Notes: generated from the letters alone by a model not told the origin. A DNA stretch of 64,000 bases from Chitinophagaceae bacterium (GCA_016710935.1 JADJTY010000006.1:124001-188000); one strand, 5' to 3'; counted from the stretch's first letter, positions 19,250 through 28,693 are shown. Numbers and translations are program-made.

Positions 19250-22108
19250 TCAATCAGGGATCAGCCCAATGGGAAGTATAATTTCCCACCTGTTTTTTAC
19301 TCCCGGATTGAGCAGGTCTGTATTCAGCAAATGCGAAAAACGCACGCCAATACTTACCGGGAAGGCATTCCATATTTTTGTATCAAAATAGATTTCGGCA
19401 CCGGTACTGCTGTTGATCACTTCGGTAAGCATATTATTCACCCTTGCCTTAGCATTGGTATAATCATAAAAAGCATTGGCCCTTATACGCTGAAAATAAA
19501 GCAGGTTGGCAAAGCCCCAATCGGGATAAACAACGGGCAGTTGATAATTTACACCCAGTTTATACATACGCCTGGTGCTTAAAGCTTCGTACCCACGTGA
19601 ATAGGAGAATACTTTGCTGAACAGGTCAGGTAAGGTATCACGGTTCTGGTAAGCCGTATTAATTACCAGGCTGTGATTGCGCCCTATACCGGGGAAATAG
19701 AACGAGGCATGAGCCACAAATTTGTGGCTGTTGCGAAAATTAAATGCATCCCTGTAGTTGACAGTTAAAGATTGAGCCCAACGTGGATTTACGTGCTGCC
19801 TGGCCTGCTGGCTTACGTTACTAAAAGTTAAAAATGCATTCATGTAGTTGATGGCTCTGTTATTAAAGACGTTTTTGCTTACACCGTTGTAATAATATTG
19901 CTCCAGGTTATACCCTAATCCAAAGCTTAAAAATTTATTGGTTCTGCCTCCAACAAATCGCAAAGGAATTGAAACTCCTGCTTTTAAAGTTGCCGCATTA
20001 TAGCTTACTGATTTACCAAATGCGGTATCAACAGTTCTGTTAAAATGGTGCTCAGCACCGGCATTAAGAACAGGAAACCAACCGGCAAATGCTGTATTGA
20101 ATCCAATGGTATGGCTCCTGTCTGATCTGTTGTAGGTATAGCTTACATTATTTCTGAAACTGCTGAGTATATTATCGCTGAAGAAAGTGTAACCGTATTC
20201 GGGATCTTCTGCAACCGGCCGCCAGCTATGAAAATTAAAAAGACGGAATGATTTGCGGTATTTAGTGACCGGATTTTTAATATTACCCCCGGGCTTTTGA
20301 TCAAAATCAATGTCGCTTAGTGTATTTATGACTCCGGCTCCTGTCATTTGAAACAGTGAATCTGTAAAGAACTTATTGTTTCCCTTTACAAAATTAAGCG
20401 CAGGAAATTCTTTCCAGTCAATATTACTTAAATCCAATTTTGCCAAACGATACCCTCCTGCTGAAAATACTGAAAACAAAACTTCTCCCTTTTCATTAGC
20501 CGCTGGATAATAAACACCATTAATGTTATTTGTAAGCCTGAATATTTTTTTATCGTTGATGACTACAGCAAATATTTTATCTGCATTTTCATGTGTAGCA
20601 TTAAAATACACAGTATCGCCTTTTACAAACGGGAATCCAATAACATTAAAAGAGAATGGTGTAAGGTTTTCTATAACACCACTGGTAAGATCTACTTTCA
20701 CCAATGCCATATTCCCATCTTTATTTCTAACAGCAGATACAGCAGTTGTTGCGTTAACGTACTTGGTTTGTGTAAAAAAAAGCCTGCCGGTATTTGGGAT
20801 TTTATATATCAGTTTACCGGTTAATACATCAAGTCTGCAAAGGTTATTAGTGCCGTCTATATTTACACTAACAGCAAGTATTTCGGTTCCGGCTACATTA
20901 ATTTCTGGTGAAAAATATTTTGACTTGTGTGTAATTTGCCTTTGCTTACCTGTATAGATATCAAGCATTTTTATTACACTGTAATCCCTGTTTACCCATC
21001 TGGGGTCTGAAGCATATGCTGCATAAACAATTTTACCATTTCTATATGAATAATTATCATCAATTACAATATCTCTCACCCGCAGTTTTGTTTCTTTACC
21101 CTTAGAAAGAATATAAAAGACATTTATTTCATTATAGGATTTTTTTGTAACCAAAATACTGTCATCATTTAAATAATATGGTACCTGGTAGTCGATAACA
21201 TTATTTTTTTTCTCACTCGTAAGATAAATGAATTCCTGAGTAGCTGTAGTAGTAGTATCAGGCAAACATCTTTCTTTAATATACTGAAGGGCATCGTTCC
21301 TGAATTGCCTGTATGATTTTCCTGAAAATCTTTCAATGGCCTTGTTAAAAGGATAAAAAACTCCTCTGAAACGTACAGCATCGTTTGTTACTTTGTTCCA
21401 AAAATCTTCTCCATATTTTTCATAGCCATAAGCAGTCAGTTTATATCCCAATGCATAATGATCCGGTATAAAATCCCTATAAGACCCATTCCTTAATTTC
21501 ATCCAGGAATACTTTTTTTCACCCAGCCAAAGTGATTTATAAGCGTTATAGAATGAAGGCAAACTGCCGCGGCCATGTGAACTCACCAATGATTCCTGCC
21601 AAACAGCATCGCCTTCAAAAAAATAATCAGGTATGGCAATGCCATTGGCCAGCAGTTGCCCCTCCTGTCCAAGAAAAAAAGAAAATACTTTGGTAAACCC
21701 TTTATTAAAATTGCTGAATTGCTGGATATGCCTGTTCTCATGAATGGTTAGATTGTCATCCCAGCGTAAGCTGCCATTTGAGAAACTATTCTGATCAGGA
21801 GTCAAATAGAATTCACTCATCACTGGCGCAAGCCTTACATAAGCATTAGGAATAGTGGTTTGATTTTGTAAAATGATGTTCCATTTCTTTTGCCTGCCAC
21901 CAATTGTCTTGGCCGTTATGTCTCCTAATAATTTTGTTACGTTGGCAATCCTGTTTGCCTGGCTGTCTAAGCCTGCAGGAAAAATAACCCGCGCTTTATC
22001 GGTATTAACCTGTTTCCATTTTACCGATGCCGGATTACCGCCAAAATTTTGCGCTGAGAGCGAAAAGTTAAACAGCATACCTATTAAACCAATGTAGATA
22101 AATCGCAT
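19250..22108 (-). CDS. Putative zinc peptidase fused to a beta-propeller and an outer-membrane barrel
   Basis: A 952-residue protein with a signal peptide (1-19, LSAQ). Residues 123-127 are HENRH, a HExxH zinc motif, and FFEGDAVWQES (about 164-172) supplies a downstream Glu as in gluzincins of the peptidase_MA type. Residues about 290-600 carry TolB/WD40-like propeller strands (YRNGKIVYAAYASDPRW, YFSPEINVAGTEILAVSV). From about 640 to the end, aromatic-rich alternating strands look like an outer-membrane beta-barrel. Such a protein would hold a protease in the periplasm or on the surface. Activity is inferred from motifs only. A promoter candidate sits immediately upstream (22113-22145), implying a very short leader. 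Confidence 0.75.
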   Translation of the reverse strand: MRFIYIGLIGMLFNFSLSAQNFGGNPASVKWKQVNTDKARVIFPAGLDSQANRIANVTKLLGDITAKTIGGRQKKWNIILQNQTTIPNAYVRLAPVMSEFYLTPDQNSFSNGSLRWDDNLTIHENRHIQQFSNFNKGFTKVFSFFLGQEGQLLANGIAIPDYFFEGDAVWQESLVSSHGRGSLPSFYNAYKSLWLGEKKYSWMKLRNGSYRDFIPDHYALGYKLTAYGYEKYGEDFWNKVTNDAVRFRGVFYPFNKAIERFSGKSYRQFRNDALQYIKERCLPDTTTTATQEFIYLTSEKKNNVIDYQVPYYLNDDSILVTKKSYNEINVFYILSKGKETKLRVRDIVIDDNYSYRNGKIVYAAYASDPRWVNRDYSVIKMLDIYTGKQRQITHKSKYFSPEINVAGTEILAVSVNIDGTNNLCRLDVLTGKLIYKIPNTGRLFFTQTKYVNATTAVSAVRNKDGNMALVKVDLTSGVIENLTPFSFNVIGFPFVKGDTVYFNATHENADKIFAVVINDKKIFRLTNNINGVYYPAANEKGEVLFSVFSAGGYRLAKLDLSNIDWKEFPALNFVKGNNKFFTDSLFQMTGAGVINTLSDIDFDQKPGGNIKNPVTKYRKSFRLFNFHSWRPVAEDPEYGYTFFSDNILSSFRNNVSYTYNRSDRSHTIGFNTAFAGWFPVLNAGAEHHFNRTVDTAFGKSVSYNAATLKAGVSIPLRFVGGRTNKFLSFGLGYNLEQYYYNGVSKNVFNNRAINYMNAFLTFSNVSQQARQHVNPRWAQSLTVNYRDAFNFRNSHKFVAHASFYFPGIGRNHSLVINTAYQNRDTLPDLFSKVFSYSRGYEALSTRRMYKLGVNYQLPVVYPDWGFANLLYFQRIRANAFYDYTNAKARVNNMLTEVINSSTGAEIYFDTKIWNAFPVSIGVRFSHLLNTDLLNPGVKNRWEIILPIGLIPD

Positions 22109-22112
22109 AAAT

Positions 22113-22145
22113 TAAAGTTAGTTAAAAGATCAATTATGCAGCAAA
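22113..22145 (-). promoter_or_regulatory. Candidate promoter of the 19250-22108 gene
   Basis: On the minus strand TTTG (22145-22142) is followed after 21 bases by TAACTTTA (22120-22113), one mismatch from the Bacteroidetes TAnnTTTG box. The predicted transcription start would fall at or beside the annotated ATG (22108), so either the message is nearly leaderless or the match is fortuitous. Confidence 0.3.
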
Positions 22146-22318
22146 GAGAAAAGCGAACCTGCTGCGATTCCCCGGTAAAAAACAGATTATTTTCTACCGT
22201 ATTTCTGATATTAACTACCTGGTACATCCTGCATGTATCAAATTAACCAGCAATCAGCCATAAACAAAAATGCAAATACCAAAATAAGTTTAGTAATTTC
22301 GGTTTAAAATTACCTCAC

Positions 22319-22690
22319 ATGAAACTTTTTGTTGCCGGCCTGCCTTATGATCTGGATGATGCCGAATTGATGGAAATATTTGAAAAATTTGGAACCGTGG
22401 TAACGGCAAGGGTGGCCATGGACAAAGAAACCGGCAAAAGCAAGGGCTTCGGCTTTGTAGATATGCAAAATGCTGAAGAAGGAAGGGATGCCATCGAAAA
22501 CCTGAAAGATATTTCGCTCGGCAAAAAACCATTGGTAGTAAAAGAAGCCGAAGAGAAAACCGGTCCCCAGGGAGGTGGCGGTGGATTCAGGCCTGGTGGG
22601 CAAAATCGTGGAGGCGGTGGCTATAGTGGTGGCGGTAATGGTGGAAGTGGTGGTTATGGTGGAGGTGGCGGTAACCGCAGGGGATACTAA
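22319..22690 (+). CDS. Glycine-rich RRM RNA-binding protein
   Basis: A 123-residue cytoplasmic protein: one RNA recognition motif (residues 2-78) with RNP2 LFVAGL at 3-8 and RNP1 KGFGFVDM at 42-49, both with their aromatic residues, then a Gly/Arg/Tyr-rich tail (about 85-123). This architecture matches the small Rbp proteins of Bacteroidetes and cyanobacteria, thought to act as RNA chaperones or global RNA binders, sometimes induced by cold. It has its own terminator at 22715-22743 and is thus a single-gene unit. Confidence 0.92.
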   Translation: MKLFVAGLPYDLDDAELMEIFEKFGTVVTARVAMDKETGKSKGFGFVDMQNAEEGRDAIENLKDISLGKKPLVVKEAEEKTGPQGGGGGFRPGGQNRGGGGYSGGGNGGSGGYGGGGGNRRGY

Positions 22691-22714
22691 TATAATACTT
22701 TCTGAAAATATTTT

Positions 22715-22743
22715 AAACAGCAGCTTTTGTCTGCTGTTTTTTA
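22715..22743 (+). terminator. Terminator after the RRM gene
   Basis: A 9-bp perfect stem, AAACAGCAG at 22715-22723 pairing with CTGCTGTTT at 22731-22739, with a 7-base loop and a following T run. It ends the RRM transcript 25 bases after the stop and about 40 bases before the next start. Confidence 0.85.
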
Positions 22744-22783
22744 TTGCTCCATTAACTGTAACTTTCTTTCTGAATTTATTAAT

Positions 22784-23770
22784 ATGAAAGTAGCATTAAC
22801 CGGTGCCGCAGGCCATCTGGGCGCTGCCTTATTACAGGAACTTACCAAAAGGAATATTCAGGTTAAAGCATTGATACGTGGAAACGATATCCGTTGCTGC
22901 ACAGGCTTACCCGTTGAAATTATCAAAGGCGATTTGCATCAACCGGAAACCTTGCCAAAGCTGATGCAGGATTGCGATGTGGTGATCCATTGTGCAGCTT
23001 TGATATCTGTTAACGGTGACCCATATGGGCATGTTCATAAAACAAATGTGGAAGGCACCCAACTGGTTGTTGACAATGCCCTTCAATGTGGAATAAAAAG
23101 ATTCATACAGATCAGTTCCATCCATGCTTTTAAACAGCACCCTTCCCTCGAAGTTTTAACCGAACAGCGTGAACAGGTGGATGAAAAAGCTTTTGCATAC
23201 GACCGCTCAAAACTGGCAGGACAAAAAATTGCACTGGCAGCAAACAACAAAATGGAAGTACTGGTCATACATCCAACATCCATCATCGGGCCTTTTGATT
23301 TTAAACCTTCGCTGATGGGCCAGGTAATTATTGATATGCACAAAGGCCGGTTGCCTTTTATTTTTAATGGCGGATTTGATTTTTGTGATTGCCGGGATGT
23401 TGCCCATGCCATAGTAAATGCAACCACCATGGGTGAAGCGGGGCAAGCCTACCTTTTGGGTGGTAAATGGCATAGCCTGAAACAACTCGCTCAGTTTCTA
23501 TCGGAGGCCTCTTCAAAAAAAATAAACCCGGTTGCATTACCATATGTAGCAGCCAGGCTTGGGTTACCGGTTGTTAAACTGATTGGAGCCTTGCAAAAAA
23601 AAGAACCGCTGTATACCATTGAAGCGTTGGAAGCATTGTTTACCGGCAACCGTTTTATCAGCAGCGACAAAGCAAAAGCTGCTTTAAATTATACCAGCCG
23701 GCCCTTTGAAGAAACCATTCAGGATACTTTTCAATGGTTTGCAAATAAAGGTTATCTTGACAGGAATTAA
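22784..23770 (+). CDS. NAD(P)-dependent epimerase/dehydratase, extended SDR
   Basis: A 328-residue enzyme. I place the start at 22784, where the glycine motif begins at once (MKVALTGAAGHLGAAL, TGxxGxxG); a start at 22727 would run into the terminator. Ser in ISSIHAF and Tyr/Lys in YDRSKLAG form the catalytic triad. It resembles dihydroflavonol-4-reductase / 3-beta-hydroxysteroid dehydrogenase-like and HpnA-like extended SDRs acting on alcohols or ketones of sugars, isoprenoids or steroids. The steroid 5-alpha-reductase homologue follows 33 bases downstream on the same strand, hinting at a shared lipid-ring or enone substrate. Confidence 0.88.
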   Translation: MKVALTGAAGHLGAALLQELTKRNIQVKALIRGNDIRCCTGLPVEIIKGDLHQPETLPKLMQDCDVVIHCAALISVNGDPYGHVHKTNVEGTQLVVDNALQCGIKRFIQISSIHAFKQHPSLEVLTEQREQVDEKAFAYDRSKLAGQKIALAANNKMEVLVIHPTSIIGPFDFKPSLMGQVIIDMHKGRLPFIFNGGFDFCDCRDVAHAIVNATTMGEAGQAYLLGGKWHSLKQLAQFLSEASSKKINPVALPYVAARLGLPVVKLIGALQKKEPLYTIEALEALFTGNRFISSDKAKAALNYTSRPFEETIQDTFQWFANKGYLDRN

Positions 23771-23803
23771 AACTGCAAAACCTAACTATTCTGCTTTCGG
23801 CTT

Positions 23804-24565
23804 ATGCTTATTCCTTTTTCAACCTACCAGGTAATTTTTTATGTTTGGATAGCCATTGCGGTTTGTATCTTTTTTCTGTTGCTGAAAGTTGTGGCTCCTT
23901 ATGGCCGCCACAGTTCTGCCAAATGGGGGCCGCTCATTGCCAATCATTATGGCTGGTTGCTTATGGAATTACCGGCCCTTGCCGTTATGGTGTTCTTCTT
24001 TGTAAAGAATTTTTCGAACGATAAAACAGCTGTTGAAATTATGATTGGACTGTTTTGCCTGCATTATTTTAACCGTACTGTTATCTTTCCGTTCCGCCTG
24101 CATACCCGTGGTAAAAAGATGCCGGTGCTCATTATGTTTTCAGGCGTATTTTTCAATATCTGCAATACTTTTTTATTGGGTAATTATTTTACCCATTTTG
24201 CAAAATATGATTCAGGATGGTTTACCGATATCCGTTTTATTACCGGCATCATTTTATTTTTTATTGGTCTTTGGATAAACTGGAAGGCAGATAATATGTT
24301 AATTCATCTGCGCAAACCAAATGAAACGGATTATAAAATACCACAGGGCTGGTTGTTTAACCTGGTAAGTTGTCCTAATTTAATGGGCGAATTAATTGAA
24401 TGGGCAGGTTTTGCAATTCTTTGCTGGAACATGCCTGCACTGGCATTCTTCATCTGGACTGCAGCCAACCTGGTACCCAGGGCCATGGCGCATCACAGGT
24501 GGTATAAAAATAAATTTGAAAACTATCCGGCGGAAAGAAAAGCAGTGTTGCCGTATTTACTTTAA
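23804..24565 (+). CDS. 3-oxo-5-alpha-steroid 4-dehydrogenase (steroid 5-alpha-reductase) family membrane protein
   Basis: A 253-residue protein with about six or seven membrane segments. The family C-terminus is well preserved: NWKADNMLIHLRKP, YKIPQGWLFNLVSCPNLMGELIEWAGFAI and PRAMAHHRWYKNKFENYPAERKAVLPYLL-type ending with conserved HH, N and R residues that bind NADPH and substrate in the SRD5A family. Members reduce the C4-C5 double bond of 3-oxo steroids or related enones. The natural substrate in this organism is unknown. Probably co-transcribed with the upstream SDR; its stop overlaps the convergent GNAT gene by four bases. Confidence 0.88.
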   Translation: MLIPFSTYQVIFYVWIAIAVCIFFLLLKVVAPYGRHSSAKWGPLIANHYGWLLMELPALAVMVFFFVKNFSNDKTAVEIMIGLFCLHYFNRTVIFPFRLHTRGKKMPVLIMFSGVFFNICNTFLLGNYFTHFAKYDSGWFTDIRFITGIILFFIGLWINWKADNMLIHLRKPNETDYKIPQGWLFNLVSCPNLMGELIEWAGFAILCWNMPALAFFIWTAANLVPRAMAHHRWYKNKFENYPAERKAVLPYLL

Positions 24566-25098
24566 GGATTCATGGCTTTCCATTCATCTTCTAAAATGGC
24601 CATTTCAACCATGCTTAAATATTCATTGTTGAACCAGAGAATATCCCGGGCAACTCCTTCTATATTGAAACCACATTTAAGATAACAGTTCAATGCCGGC
24701 TTATTATTTTCATAAACTCCCAGGCTGATGCGGTGTAAACCCAATTCTTCGAAACCAATTTTTAAAGCTGCTCTTGTCATTTGCTGGCCAATTCCTTTTT
24801 GATGACGGTCTGCGTTACCAACCAAGACTCTGCTTATTCTAGATGACCGGTTTTTCCAGCTTAATCCTCCTAAAGAAATATGCCCAACTACAAGGCCGGT
24901 TTCAGTATCAACGGCTTTATATACAAAAGCATCAGACTCATTAATGACATTGGTATTTGTTACATACCATTCTAAACTACGCATGGTTAAGGGAAAACTA
25001 AATAAGGAGCCGCTCCATTGTATCAACAATTCTTCGCTATCAACCCAATCCATCAGTTGTTGAAAATCGTTTTGTACAAAAGGCTCCAGTTTGATCAT
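24562..25098 (-). CDS. GNAT family N-acetyltransferase
   Basis: A 178-residue acetyltransferase from the start at 25098 (MIKLEPFVQNDFQQLMDWV). A start at 25179 would prepend 27 residues that include a hairpin sequence and do not belong to the fold. The acetyl-CoA loop is seen in RVLVGNADRHQKGIGQQM and the end of the fold in GLHRISLGVYENNKPALNCYLKCGF. It is RimJ/RimL-like, acting on amino groups of proteins or small molecules. It follows the hydrolase gene and its last bases overlap the convergent 5-alpha-reductase gene. Confidence 0.85.
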   Translation of the reverse strand: MIKLEPFVQNDFQQLMDWVDSEELLIQWSGSLFSFPLTMRSLEWYVTNTNVINESDAFVYKAVDTETGLVVGHISLGGLSWKNRSSRISRVLVGNADRHQKGIGQQMTRAALKIGFEELGLHRISLGVYENNKPALNCYLKCGFNIEGVARDILWFNNEYLSMVEMAILEDEWKAMNP

Positions 25099-25230
25099 AT
25101 TGCTTCGCTTGCATTTTTCGCAAAGCGAATGTAACACTAAATGGATAAGAAAAGGAAGTTGCCTCAAGGGAGATTTCAACCTTTTAAGCGTATGTTTAAT
25201 TGCAGGAAGCTTTAAAAAAGGCTGGGATCC

Positions 25231-26148
25231 CTATTTTAGATATTTATCAAACCAGCTTATAAAATTCTTTTCTTCTGCCTGCATGTCTTTCCAGCCATGC
25301 CCGCCACCTTCCTTAATAATAAGTTCGCAGGGCACATTTGCTTCTTTAAATTTTGCTATGATGGATTCAGCCTGTTGTTTGGGAACAAGTATATCCTTAT
25401 CTCCATGAACTATTATTACCGGGGGATCATCGGAGCTTACAGAATTGATTGGAGATATCTCTTTTGCTATGGCCAGCCTTTTATCGGTATCCGTTATAGA
25501 AACATAAGTACCGGTGGTATCATTCCATACTTTAAAATCAAATGCAGCAGCAACCTTTGCAAAAACCAAACCTGCCTGGTTTATTTTGCCCGATGTATTT
25601 ACCCCCCCATAATTTATAAAATCGGTAGGTGGAAAAAACACGGCTGCAGCCTGTACCCTGCAGGATACTTTATCAACCGGGTCGGAAGATTTTGCATTGG
25701 TAATATCATCTGCGGTAGCAATCATTAAAGATAAATGTCCGCCCGATGAAGAGCCGGTGATACCGATCTTATCCGGATCAATGTTATAATCTTTTGCGTT
25801 GTATCTAATAAATCGAACAGCTCTTTTTAAATCCACTATTGCTTCAGGAATTGTATACCGGGGTTGGCTGCCAAGCATAACGCCAAATACAGTATAACCA
25901 TTGTCAATATAAATCTGAAACCACTCGGGGAACCTCATTCTCGATCTTTCGGAAGAAATCCAATTGCCACTTAACACACTAATGATCGCTTTACCATTCG
26001 GCTTTACTTTCGGGGTAAGCACCGTCATGGTTAATGCCATGCCGTCTTTCCGGCCGTAAATAATTTCTGCTTTGGAGTAACTTAAGCTGTCCTGTGCTGA
26101 TGTACTTATAGTAAAAGTAACCAGCAATGAAAGAAGGATGTATCGCAT
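25231..26148 (-). CDS. Secreted alpha/beta hydrolase (esterase/BD-FAE type)
   Basis: About 305 residues from the start at 26148, which begins a proper signal peptide (MRYILLSLLVTFTISTSA-Q); a start at 26232 would overlap parC. The nucleophile elbow GSSSGGH (GITGSSSGGHLSL) carries the catalytic Ser; Asp in IIVHGDKDILVP and His in GGGHGW complete the triad. The family includes BD-FAE acetyl/feruloyl esterases and lipases. No carbohydrate-binding module or polysaccharide locus is nearby, so the ester substrate is open. Confidence 0.85.
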   Translation of the reverse strand: MRYILLSLLVTFTISTSAQDSLSYSKAEIIYGRKDGMALTMTVLTPKVKPNGKAIISVLSGNWISSERSRMRFPEWFQIYIDNGYTVFGVMLGSQPRYTIPEAIVDLKRAVRFIRYNAKDYNIDPDKIGITGSSSGGHLSLMIATADDITNAKSSDPVDKVSCRVQAAAVFFPPTDFINYGGVNTSGKINQAGLVFAKVAAAFDFKVWNDTTGTYVSITDTDKRLAIAKEISPINSVSSDDPPVIIVHGDKDILVPKQQAESIIAKFKEANVPCELIIKEGGGHGWKDMQAEEKNFISWFDKYLK

Positions 26149-26173
26149 AAAGTATATTTTAAAAGTTTCTGTT

Positions 26174-28693
26174 TTACTCAAATAACTCCGCCTGTGGATT
26201 GGCTGGCAGTTTAGGCACCCACTCCATTTCAATGGATTTATTAAAATCAGCCAGTTTGTTACCCAGGGCCTTCCAACCCATCACATCTACCACTTTACTG
26301 ATGGTAACTTTAGCCTTACGCACCTGTGCTCCCCTGCCGCTTGGCATGGCCAGTACAGGTTCATCTCCTGTGGTAACTGCTTCCAGGTAATTGCCATCTC
26401 CTTCCTTAATAAAGAAAAATTTATTGTGCAGGGTTGATGTTTCAATTTTAAAACGCTTTACACTGTACTGCACTTTTTCTTTGTCAAAGTAAACGGCTGT
26501 TATTATTTTTTCTGCATCAAATTTTTCTATCAGCAAAACTTTTTCGGTATCAAAACGCTGCGTCAGTTCCTGGTCGGTTATTTCATAATTACCATCATTG
26601 TAAATGACCAGCAACCTGTCTTCGGCTTCAAATTTACCTAAATACTCTCCTTTCTCTTCTGTATTCAAACGCCCAAACTTATTATCAAACCAGAGTTTTT
26701 TTGCATCCAGTGTTGAGTTTCCGGCTTCCTTGAATTTTACAGATTTGATAGGATACTTGGTAACCTGGTTACCAATACTTCCCCTGCCTTTAATATCCTG
26801 CTCTTCAAAATAAAAATCAAATTCCTTTTTGTGTGCGCTGCAATTGGGACTTAACACAATTTTCACTACTTCCGCCTCGCCATTTGCATTGGCTGTAAAA
26901 TAATGCACCCTGCTTTTATCCGAACCTTTTGTAAGATCATATTCTTTATCACGGGTAACGCCTGTTACGTTAAACCGCTTGGAAAAACTTACGCCGGTCT
27001 TACCATCTACGTAAATCATGTTGTAGGTGGTTCTCTCATCATTTTTCATAAACACCGCTACATGCAGGATATCTTTTCCGATAAATACCTTATCAGAGAC
27101 CTTCACCACTTTCATGATACCGGCTTTTGTAAATGCAATGATATCATCCAGGTCAGATACTTCCGCAACCAGTTCATCTTTCTTTAAACCGGTGCCGATA
27201 AAACCATCAGCAAAATTTGCATAGATCTTGATATTTGCAATGGCAACTGATTTTGCCTGGATAACATCAAACTGTTTAATTTCTGTTTTTCGCTCCCTGC
27301 CTTTACCGTATTTCTTCAACAGGTTTTCATAATAAGCCACTGCAAAGTCAGTAAGATTATCAAGATCGTATTTAACCTGTTTAATGTCATCCTCCAGGCC
27401 CTTGATCTGCTCGATCAGATCATCAATATCGAGTTTGTAGATACGGCGTACCGGTTTTTCTGTTAGCTTAATGATATCTTCACGGGTAATATCCCGTTTT
27501 AGTAATTTTTTGAAAGGAGTAAAAGCCTTGTCAATCGCTTCCAGTACTTTTTCCCATGTTTCATGCTTTTTTTCCAGTTCTTTGTAAATTTTTTCTTCAA
27601 AGAAAATTTTCTCTAAGGAAGTGAAGTGCCATTTTTCATACAGCTCTGCCAACTTAATTTCAAGTTCACGCTTCAGCAGCTCTTTGGTATTGTCTGTGGC
27701 GGTTTTCAGCAACTCACTCACTTTTAAGAACTGTGGCTTGTCGTTTACAATAACACAGGCATTGGGTGAAATGCTTACCTCGCAATCGGTAAATGCATAC
27801 AGCGCATCAATGGTAATATCGGGCGAAATGCCCGGCGCCAGTTCAATAATGATCTCTACTTCGGCAGCTGTGTGATCGGTTACTTTTTTTACTTTTATTT
27901 TACCCTGGTCGTTTGCTTTTACAATGCTTTCCATCAGCTGCGTTGTGGTAACACCAAAGGGAACATTGCGGATCACCAGTGTTTTTTTATCTACTTCCTC
28001 AATAACAGCTCTCACCCTTACTTTACCACCGCGAACACCCTCATTGTAATTGCTGGCATCCATGGTACCACCTGTTTGAAAATCCGGGAATATCTCAAAC
28101 TTTTTTCCACGTAAATATTTTATAGAGGCATCGATCAGTTCGCAAAAATTATGCGGCAGAATCTTTGTTGCCAAACCCACAGCAATACCTTCGGCTCCCT
28201 GTGCCAGCAACAAAGGGAATTTCATGGGCAGTGTTACCGGTTCATTTTTACGGCCATCGTAACTTAATGCCCAATCGGTTGTTTTTGCATTGAAGGCAAC
28301 TTCCAATGCAAACTTGCTCAGTCTTGCTTCAATATATCTGGATGCTGCCGCTTCATCCCCTGTACGTACATCGCCCCAGTTACCCTGTGTTTCAATCAGC
28401 AGATCTTTTTGCCCCAGGTTTACCAATGCATCGCCAATACTTGCATCGCCATGTGGATGGTATTGCATACTCTGCCCGATGATATTGGCAACCTTATTAA
28501 AACGTCCATCATCCATCTCCTTCATGGCATGCAGGATCCTGCGCTGTACAGGCTTTAAGCCATCTTCAATAGCAGGCACGGCACGTTCCAGTATTACATA
28601 ACTGGCATAATCCAGGAACCAGGTTTTGTATTGCCCGCCAATACCATTGTCGGTGTGTTCGTATTCTTCTTTTGGTTTTTTGTTAGTTGCCAT
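26174..28693 (-). CDS. parC: DNA topoisomerase IV subunit A
   Basis: An 839-residue type IIA topoisomerase subunit: winged-helix/tower region from the N-terminus, catalytic Tyr120 in AAASRYIEARLS, coiled-coil gate (about 330-450) and a C-terminal beta-pinwheel-like domain. In HPHGDASIGD the position equal to the quinolone-contact Ser80 of E. coli ParC is Ala, while the acidic residue four further on (Asp) is kept. It cuts and passes DNA duplexes to unlink daughter chromosomes together with ParE, encoded 1 kb upstream on the same strand with DUF1835 between. The choice of ParC over GyrA rests on the clear ParE-type partner and the family sequence style. Confidence 0.92.
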   Translation of the reverse strand: MATNKKPKEEYEHTDNGIGGQYKTWFLDYASYVILERAVPAIEDGLKPVQRRILHAMKEMDDGRFNKVANIIGQSMQYHPHGDASIGDALVNLGQKDLLIETQGNWGDVRTGDEAAASRYIEARLSKFALEVAFNAKTTDWALSYDGRKNEPVTLPMKFPLLLAQGAEGIAVGLATKILPHNFCELIDASIKYLRGKKFEIFPDFQTGGTMDASNYNEGVRGGKVRVRAVIEEVDKKTLVIRNVPFGVTTTQLMESIVKANDQGKIKVKKVTDHTAAEVEIIIELAPGISPDITIDALYAFTDCEVSISPNACVIVNDKPQFLKVSELLKTATDNTKELLKRELEIKLAELYEKWHFTSLEKIFFEEKIYKELEKKHETWEKVLEAIDKAFTPFKKLLKRDITREDIIKLTEKPVRRIYKLDIDDLIEQIKGLEDDIKQVKYDLDNLTDFAVAYYENLLKKYGKGRERKTEIKQFDVIQAKSVAIANIKIYANFADGFIGTGLKKDELVAEVSDLDDIIAFTKAGIMKVVKVSDKVFIGKDILHVAVFMKNDERTTYNMIYVDGKTGVSFSKRFNVTGVTRDKEYDLTKGSDKSRVHYFTANANGEAEVVKIVLSPNCSAHKKEFDFYFEEQDIKGRGSIGNQVTKYPIKSVKFKEAGNSTLDAKKLWFDNKFGRLNTEEKGEYLGKFEAEDRLLVIYNDGNYEITDQELTQRFDTEKVLLIEKFDAEKIITAVYFDKEKVQYSVKRFKIETSTLHNKFFFIKEGDGNYLEAVTTGDEPVLAMPSGRGAQVRKAKVTISKVVDVMGWKALGNKLADFNKSIEMEWVPKLPANPQAELFE

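Noticed and set aside
19331..22097. Several plus-strand frames opposite the protease-propeller-barrel gene
   Set aside because: All are antisense shadows without start context or domains.
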